A stretch of DNA of 64,000 bases from Planctomycetaceae bacterium. Lineage in GTDB: Bacteria; Planctomycetota; Planctomycetia; Pirellulales; Pirellulaceae. The DNA lies in assembly GCA_020638995.1 (NCBI GenBank), contig JACKHM010000002.1, positions 1,674,001 to 1,738,000 on the forward strand. The letters are read 5' to 3'. Position numbers and translations under genes: made by a program. Below, in pieces: positions 22,701 to 31,700 of this stretch. The notes beneath the pieces were generated by a model. The model was given only the letters and a program-made list of their open reading frames with translations. It did not search any database and was not told the DNA's origin. The stretch's first letter is position 1, and each line of letters starts with the position of its first letter.

Positions 22701-25700
22701 ATTGTCCGCAATCGTTGCCAGATTATTGTCCAAGCCGCCATCGGTCACCCTCACCGTGATCACTGCCGTTCCCGAGGCATCCGAAACCGTCGACAATCCC
22801 AGAGTCCCATTTGCATCCGGCGATGTATAGGTAATCGACGGAGTCGGAACCAATCCCGGATTGTCGCTCGTCGCCGTGACTTCCAGCGTTTGCGATTCAC
22901 CACCACCTGCCGAAATTCCATTCAAAGTGATGCTCGGTACAGGTTGGTCTTCGTCCACGCTCACATTACCAATCACGCTCAACGTCGGGACATCATTCAC
23001 AGCCTGCACGGTGATCGTGAAGCTGCGCTGTGTGACTCCGTTGTCGGACGTCGTCGTCAGGTTCTGATCGAGACCGCCGTCCGTCAACGTCACAGTGATA
23101 ATCGCACTGCCGCTCAGATCCGCAGTCGGAGTGAACCGCAATGAACCGCTCGTGTCGCCCGATGTGTAGACGACCGTCGGATTCGCAATCAGCGACACGT
23201 TATCGCTCGTAGCCAATATCGATAACGGCTGACTCTCACCACCACCCGCCGAAATACCCGTCAAAGCCACCGTCTGCTCCGGCGCATCCTCGCCAACCGT
23301 AACATCATCCACGGACAACAGCGTAGGAGCATCATTCACCGACAATACCGTGATCGTGAAGCTACGAACAACTGATCGGTTATCGATCGTCGTGTTGAAG
23401 TCACCATCGGGTCCAGCATCCATCAGCGTAACCGCAATGACGCTCGTTCCACTCGAATCGTCAATCGGATCAAATTCGAGCGTCGCTTCAGCGGCGCCCT
23501 GTGTGTAAGCAACTACGGGTGCTGGGATTAACGCCGGATTAGAACTAGACACCGTGAATCGAAGTAGCTGACTCTCAGCCCCGCCCGCCGAGACGCCCGT
23601 CAGCGAGATCATCTGCGAAGGGGCGTCTTCACTAATGCCAGAAAGATCGGCGATTGGAGCTAACGTCGGTAACTCGTTGATGATGACGACACCAAAGTCT
23701 ACGCCACTGATTGTTTCTTCTTGACGGATCGAAACGTGTTGCGCACCAGGCGTCAAAGAATTCTTCATTACGGAGACCAGATCGAAGTTGCCTTGAGCGA
23801 CAGCCAAGTCCATGACTCCGTCTTGGTCAAAGTCGCCCGCAGTGACCGAAAATGGCAACGAATCGGGAAAGTCACCTACGCCGAAAGTAAGTGCTGCGGA
23901 AAACCTCCCGCTGCCGTCGTTCAGCAACATCGACAGGTTTGTCGACGTACCGTTCGTAACAGCGAGGTCAATATCGCCGTCCGCATCAAAGTCCGCGGCA
24001 GCGATGGACGAGGGTCCCGTCCCTGCTGCGAACTGATGCGGCGTCATGAAACCTCCGCTCCCATCATTCAGTAATACGGAAACATTGTCTGAAAGCACAT
24101 TCGCCACGACGAGGTCGGGGTGGCCGTCTTGATTAATGTCTGCCGCAATTACGGAAAACGGCCCACTGCCAACCGGCAAGGTAGCGGTTCTCGAAAACGT
24201 GCCATTGCCGGTGTTAACCAAAATCGACACGCTGTGTGAATCGAACTCCGTAACCGCCAGATCGTCATGGCCGTCGCCGTTCACGTCGACCGTCACGATC
24301 GACTCGGGGCCTTCGCCGACGGCATAGCTAACTGCCGCTGACAAACCCCCGCTGCCGTCATTTAGGAACACTGAGACCGTATTGGAAGCCGAATTTGTCA
24401 CGGCCACGTCCGGTTTGCTGTCGCCATTAAAGTCGCCGGTCGACAGCGAACTCGTCAACACTCCGGCTTGCACTGTGCCGGTCGCCGAAAAAGTCGCCGT
24501 ACCATCACCCTGCAATAACGAAACATTACCGGAATACAGGTTTGCAACGAGCAAATCGAGTTTGCCGTCCCCGGTCACATCAGCAGGCGAAAGAGAACTC
24601 GGAGAAAGACCGGTATTACCAACACCAAATGTCGCGGCCGGCATGAAGGTGCCGTCCTGCTTGTTTCTCAATATCGAAATGTTGTTGGTCGTTGCGTTGG
24701 CCACTGCCAGGTCGAGAAATGTGTCGCCATCCAGGTCAGCTGCATAAACAAATCGCGGACCATCGCCCGTCGCGTATTGCGTTGTTACGAGCGACACGTT
24801 CAATGGGCCCGTTTGTTGCCGTCCAACACTGGGGGCAATACGCAACAGGTAATCATTGACGGGAAGCCCCGTGAATTCATACCAGCCTGATTCATCGACG
24901 TCCGTGGTGCCGAGATCATCAGCCAGCGTCAAGGTCGAAGGCTCGTCAATGTCAAGAACACCGTCGCGATCGAAGTCAACCCATACGAGGTCTCCAGAAA
25001 GTCCAGGCTCACCCGGATCGAACCGAGCATTACCATTCAAATCGGCGTAGCTGCGTCCCGTAATCGTCCCCTCGCCAGCCCCCGCGCCACCTTGCCCCTG
25101 CACCAGACGATTTCCAAAGTCGATGTTCGCGGCGATGCCGCCCGCATCGAGCGTGACAGAATGGTTCAATGGTGTTTGTTGATTCTTTAAAATGGTCACC
25201 GAATCGCCGGAGTTGTTTGCAACGGCGAGATCCGGCGAATTGTCGCCGTTCCAGTCTCCGACGACGACGAAGTTCGGCTCTTGCCCTACAGAGAAAGTAA
25301 TTGGGGCCGCGAATGTGCCATCGCCTTGGCCGCGAGCGACGGCTATATCTCCGGTCAGTAGCCGAGTAATGATCGCGTCTGAATTCCCGTCGTCGTCGAT
25401 ATCTCGCAAGGCTACCCACTTTGCACTGGATCCAGCTCCGAAGGAGTTACCAACCACCAGTGTGCCGTTGCCTTGATTCCGCAGAATTCGAGTTTCAGTG
25501 GCAAGGTCGATGTCGCCATCATTATCGACGTCGCCCAGCGCCAGGGATCGAGGGTTCGCACCCGGGACCGGCGTATTAATCGGCGGTTCAAAAGCGCCAC
25601 CACCGTTGTTGCGATAAAACGACACCTGAGCACCAACGGTATCAACCGTTGCTATATCCCGATCACCATCACCATCGAGGTCAGCCGTGACAATCGCGTT

Positions 25701-28700
25701 AGCACCGGGCCCTAACAACAACACAGGGGCCGCGAACTCTCCGGCGCCGGAATTGAACAACAACGAAACACCTCCCGTGCCATCCGTCACTGCGAGATCC
25801 AGCGTCGCGTTACGATCGAGGTCGGCGATCGTCAGTGCAGTCGGCGTGTCACCGGCAGAAAGGCGCCGTGCTCCACCGAAACTTCCGAGTCCATCATTGA
25901 ACGATACGGAAACGTCCTTAGATCCCTGATTGACCCAGGCGAGATCGAGGTCTCCGTCACCGTCTAGATCGCCGAGCGAGGGGAAGGCCGGGGCGTCTCC
26001 CGTCGGCAAATTCAGCGCAGCTGTGAAACCGCCGTCGCTGCTATTTAGGAGGATCGTCAATGTGTCCGAGTCGATATTGGCAACCACCAGATCCGGCAGT
26101 CCATCAGCATTGATATCTCCAGCGGCGATCGAATGCGGCCCGTCACCAACTCCAATTTCGACCGGCGACTCGAAGCCAAACGGACTGCGTGGTGAAGTCT
26201 GTTGCCACCCATCTTGAATAATCTGTATGACCGTATATTCAACCAGCGGTTCAAGATCGGAAAACACGTACAAACCGTTCTCGTCCGTTACGGTAGACGG
26301 TTCATTCGTATCGAGGCGACCGTTATTGTTTCGGTCTAAGTAAACTGTCCAGTCCACGAGCGGCAAGTCTGTTGCGTCTTTGATCCCATCGCCGTTAAGG
26401 TCGTGGAATTCTTGTCCCTGAATCCGGCCAAGCCGAGCCCGGAACCCGAAGGTTCGTTCCGAAACCGTCTGGCCGGGACCAAGTGTGATTTCGAAAACCG
26501 GTCGACTGAGTTCGTTCGCAATCAACTTGACTTCGTTCGTTAGGCCGCTGCCGGCAACGAACAGATCTGCGTCGTGATCGCCGTCAACGTCGCCGAACGC
26601 TAACGACTCAATCGCACCTCCAACGGATACTGCGATGGGCGCCGCGAAAGTCGCCGGACCCTGGTTTAACAGAACCACAACATCCGCGGATGCGACGTTC
26701 GCAGTTACCAAGTCAAGGGTGCCATCACGATCAAGATCTACGGCTATGATTCCGGCAGGTTGCTCGCCCGCTGATATGGACACGGCGGGGGCAAACGCGC
26801 CCCCGCCTTCGTTCAATAGCAAGGAAACGTTGTCTGATCCAGCGTTCGCGGTCGCCACATCCAAACGTCCATCGCCATTAAAATCGCCTACGGTGACCGC
26901 CGTGGGGCTGGTTCCGACTGCGATCGGTGTTGTCGCAGCGAAAGTGCCCGTGCCTTGATTGAGCAGCAATACCAAGGCGTCGTCCGTTTCCCTCGCAATA
27001 ACCAAATCGGTATCCCCATCGCCGTCAATGTCTCCGCTCGTGAAGTCCGACGGCGACGCCCCGATCTCATTGCGTTGCGCGTTGCCAAACAAACCGCTGC
27101 CATCATTCGCGTACAGCCATAAATTGTCGGTCGCCGCGCCCGTGCTGGAAAGGATCGCGATATCGGGCACTCCGTCCCCTGTGAAATCGGCAGTGATCGC
27201 TTTCACGGGTGTTTCGCCCGCGTCGAGTTTTCCTGCAGGAGTGTATCCGCCGCTGCCGTTGTTTCGAAACACACTGATGTCATCAGATCCGCGATTGACG
27301 ACTATCAAGTCCACATCACCGTCGTTGTCGATGTCTGCTGCTGCGACCGAAACCGGTTCGGTGCCATCGGAAAGTTGGGTCGGAGCGGCAAACGTCCCGT
27401 CGCCAGCTCCAATCATCACCGAGACATTGCCAAGCGACGGGTTGGCAATCACCAGATCAAGAATGGAGTCGCTGTTGAGATCGGCGACCATCACGGATCG
27501 TGACGGCCGCGCCGTCGCGATGCTATGGGGAGCGCCTACCGCAAACACACGAGCGGGGTCTGTGTGCAACCAGCCGGGCTGCTCGACAGCCGCGACAGTA
27601 TACGTGGTAAGCGGCGTTAAATTCGCAAAGTCAAATGCCCCGGACTCGTCAGTGGTGAGCGACGTTTCTCCAACATCTAGCCTGTCGTTATTGTTTCGAT
27701 CCAGGAAGACGGTCCAGCCGGAAAGAGGAATTTCACCCGCGTCAATCGCTCCGTCGCTATCTCGGTCGTGAAACAACGATCCCTGAATGCGTCCTACATC
27801 CGCGGCTTGTCCAAAATTAACACCGGTACGAACTTCACCTGGTTCCAGATTAATGCCGTGCGTGCCTGAAGCGGCAGGAAAGGTCTGCGTCCATCCGATC
27901 TGCGACTCGATTGCAACGGTATAGCCGTCGGGATCAACGTGCGGGAACAGGTAAGTGCCGGCTTCGTTGATGGACGTCGTTGCTGGGTCGTCGGCAATCG
28001 TTATCGTGCTCAGCTCGCCGACATCAAGAGTTGAATTGTTGTTTAAGTCGAGAAAGATCTTCCAACCAGCCAATCCTTCCTCGTTTTCATCTTTCGTACC
28101 ATTACCGTTTGCGTCGAAGAAGACCAACCCTGCCAGTGAAGCAGCGAAGGAAGCACTGAACTCGAAAGCTCCAATGTCCGAAATTGAATCGTCGTCGCCG
28201 TCACCGTCCTGTGGCCGAGTTGTGCCGCGCTGATCAGCCGCGGCAGCGTCGCCGTCATCACCCGCATCGATCGCCGGGCTGCCGATGCGAAGCGCGTGTG
28301 TCGGTGTTTGTGCGGCGTTATCGCGCAAGGGGCCGATTTTGGGGTCGACTGCCGTCGTACTGTTGCCGACTTGATCGCCATTGGCCTGGTCGGCCAACCC
28401 CGTGGCGGCACCAAGATCGCCAATCAAATTGTTGCTGCTTGAGACAAATACACCACTGAGATCGGGATCGGCAACCGTGGCCATGTTCGTCGCGACAATT
28501 GTATTGCCCAAATTGACCGTGCCGTTCGCATTCATGATCCCGCCGCCGCTCTGACTCGTTGCGTTCTCAGCAAGAGTTACGTTCGTCAAGTTCGCGGTTG
28601 CGGCACCGTCGTTAAACAAACCGCCGCCACTGTCCGTCGCAACATTGCCGGATAGCGTGACATTGACCAAACCGAGCACCGCGGCTGCGCCGAAGTTAGC

Positions 28701-31700
28701 CATACCGGCGCCATGCCCCGTTGCGATATTGTCATACAGTGTGCTCGCCTGAATCACGGTCGTTGCCGTGTTAGCGATGCCACCGCCATCGCTCGCCGCA
28801 GCATTCGCCGTCAACACGCTATCAGTAACATTCAGCGTTCCCGAGTTATGCACAGCACCACCGCTGCCAGATCCCGTCGCATCGTTGCCGGTGAGCGTCG
28901 TCCTAAGCAAACTCAATTCCCCAACATTCAAAACACCCGCCCCGTCGCCCGTCACGAAACCACCTTGGATGGTCACGTCTTCAAGTTGGAGCTTTCCACC
29001 CCCGAGGACATGAAACACGCGATCGATGTCATTGGCATCAATGTAAGTACTCGACTTGCCAGCCCCGATGATCTTGACATCACCAGTAACGTCAAGATCG
29101 CCGTCTGCGGCCGCATCCTCGCCCGTCGATGCAAGGCTCAGAGTGTAGGTACCAGCAGGCAATACCGCGATTGTCTCGCCGGGCAGGTTGTTGGCCTCCT
29201 GGATTACAGACCGCAATGTGCGGTTACCGCTCGCATCTTTGGCATCGCCGTCGCCAGGATTTGCGTCGACAGTGTCGGCGGTGCTGTTGATGAAGAACGT
29301 GCCGAATTCTACCGCGCCGATATCCGCCACCGCGTTCGTATCGCCGTCCGCATCTAACTTCCTCGCCGCGCCACGTTGATCGAACGTCAGCGTCGTCGCC
29401 GGATCACCCGCATCCAGCAGCGGACTGCCGGGAAGGGGTGCGAGCGTTTTGAGCAGACCACCGTTGTCGATGAGCGCGCTCAGTTTCAAGTCGGGCGGAT
29501 TGTTCAGATCGTTCGTGACATGATCGCCATTGACACCGTCGGTAAAGCCCGTCGCATCGCCAATCACGCCGATCAAGTTATAGCCGGCGCTGGTGAAGGC
29601 TCCATTCAGATCGATACCATCAAACAATCCTCCATCCGACGTATTGCCGGAGACGACGGAGTTATGCAGGGTAACGTTGAGCGCGGTTCGTGCATCGATG
29701 CCACCGGGTGTTACGCCCGCGCCTACTCCGTGATTGCCGACAATTGTGCTGCTATCGATCTCAGCGGACGCGTTCGACCAGATACGCAAGGCACCAATGG
29801 GTGCCGTGTTATCGGTGATTGTCGAATTCCGCACGATGACGTGAGCACTACTGCCGCTAACCGCGATGGCTCCCGCAGTACTGCCGTTCGCGTTGTGATT
29901 GATCAGGCTATCCTCAACAAGCACCGTTGCGGACGCGGAGATCGCTATGCCACCGGCATTGTCGTGCAGCCAACTTCGTTGCACGGTGAGGTTGCGCGTG
30001 ATCCCGTCGAAGGTGCCAAACACAATGCCTGAATTGTTGGCTGCCTCGCTGTCAATCATCGTGACGTTGCCGATCGCCTGGATGACGCCGAGGTTGCCCA
30101 GGTTTCCGGTGAACGTGGTGCGAATGATGTCCGTGTTGGCACCGAAGGATTGGATACTGATCGCGCTTCCAGCTCGGTCAGTTCGGTTACCAACGAATTG
30201 ACTGTCCGAAATCGTCATGTGATCGCTAACCGATGTGATGGCGCCGCCATTCACCGTTGCAACATTGTTTGAAAATGTTGTGCGTTCGATGGTGGTGTTG
30301 GCCCCTGCCGCGTAGATCGCGCCGCCTGTACCTGACGCGAAGTTGGCATCGAACAACGAGTCGCGAACGATTAACTGGCCGCCCGAATGTCTCATGGCAC
30401 CACTTCCATTCGACTCATTTGAGCGGAAGGCAACGTGTTCCACGACCAATGCTCCGATACTAAAGATGCCGGCGCTAGAACTTGCTGAGTCGAACCCATT
30501 TTGAATGGTCAGATTGCGAATGGTGAACGTCGTATTGCCGACGGACTGATCGAACATTCTGTCGATGTCGTTCGCTTCCAAGATAGTTTGACTTTGCCCC
30601 GCGCCTTCGATTGTCAGATCGCCGAGGATGTCGTAGTCGCCCGTGGCGGCGAGGTTTTCGTTTCGGCCGCCGATCGTCATCTCAAATGTTCCGGCGGGCA
30701 GAATGATTGTGTCCGCGCCTGGCAGGGCGTTGGTTTCCATGATGGCGGCGCGAAGGGTGGTGTGGCCGGTTCCATCGTCCGCGATGCCGTCGCCGGGGTT
30801 CGTGTCAGGAGCGTCCTCGAAGCTGGTGACGTAAAACACGCGCTCGATCGGCGGCGGCGCGGGAATGTCGACGGTGAACGTGAACAGGGGCTTCGGCGCG
30901 GCGGTGTTGCCGCTGGTGTCGGCGACTTGATTCGGGGCCAGCGAGATCAGATACTGGCCATTGTCGGTGTGGTCCCAGACGCCTCCAGGGCCAGGGATAT
31001 CATAGACCGCGCTCCGATTCGCGCCATCATTTAAGTGGCTGCGGCTGATCAGATTCACGGCCGTCGAAAAGCTCTCATCGCCGAAGCGAGTTACAACCAG
31101 GTCGGCGAAGTCGAGGCTGGAAACGTCCACCGCCACATTGTCCGAGTAAGAAACCGTGAATTGCTGCGACGAAGCGGCCTCCACCGTGATATTGGCGACA
31201 GAACTTATTGACACAAATTGCGGCGCGATCCCGTCCACAAGCAAGGCACGGTTGGCATTTAATCGACCGCCCGTGCCTACTCGACCGTCAACCGATGCTC
31301 GTAGGTCAACGCTGTTCAAGATCGCGGCCCGCAAATCACGGGCACTCGATTCGGGACGAAGGGCTGCGACCAGCGCCGCAACTCCCGTCACATGGGGCGT
31401 CGCCATACTAGTTCCGTTACGGGAGGCATACGTACCGCCGGGCTCGGTACTGATGATGCCAATGCCCGGCGCAACCAGATCGACCGAGTTTTTGCCGAAG
31501 TTACTAAAAGGGGCCAACCGATCGTCGGGCCCCGAGGCGGCGACCGCTATGATCGTATCTTGGTCATAACTCGCGGGGTAGAAAGGCTGCCTGTCGTTGT
31601 CGAGCCCGCGTCCGAGAACGTCCCCGTTACCGGCGGCAGCGACCAGCAGAATATCAGCTTGTCCGCTGGCAGTGATCGCATCGTTGAGTGCCCGGCTGAA

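Noticed and set aside
19839..23144. Three identical 197-codon plus-strand ORFs (19839, 21195, 22551)
   Set aside because: They are antisense shadows of the 1,356-bp repeat in the giant gene; Arg/His-rich and without start signals.
18915..23366. Regular repeats resembling a CRISPR or satellite array
   Set aside because: The unit is 1,356 bp, lies in frame within one gene and encodes protein domains; no short repeat/spacer pattern.
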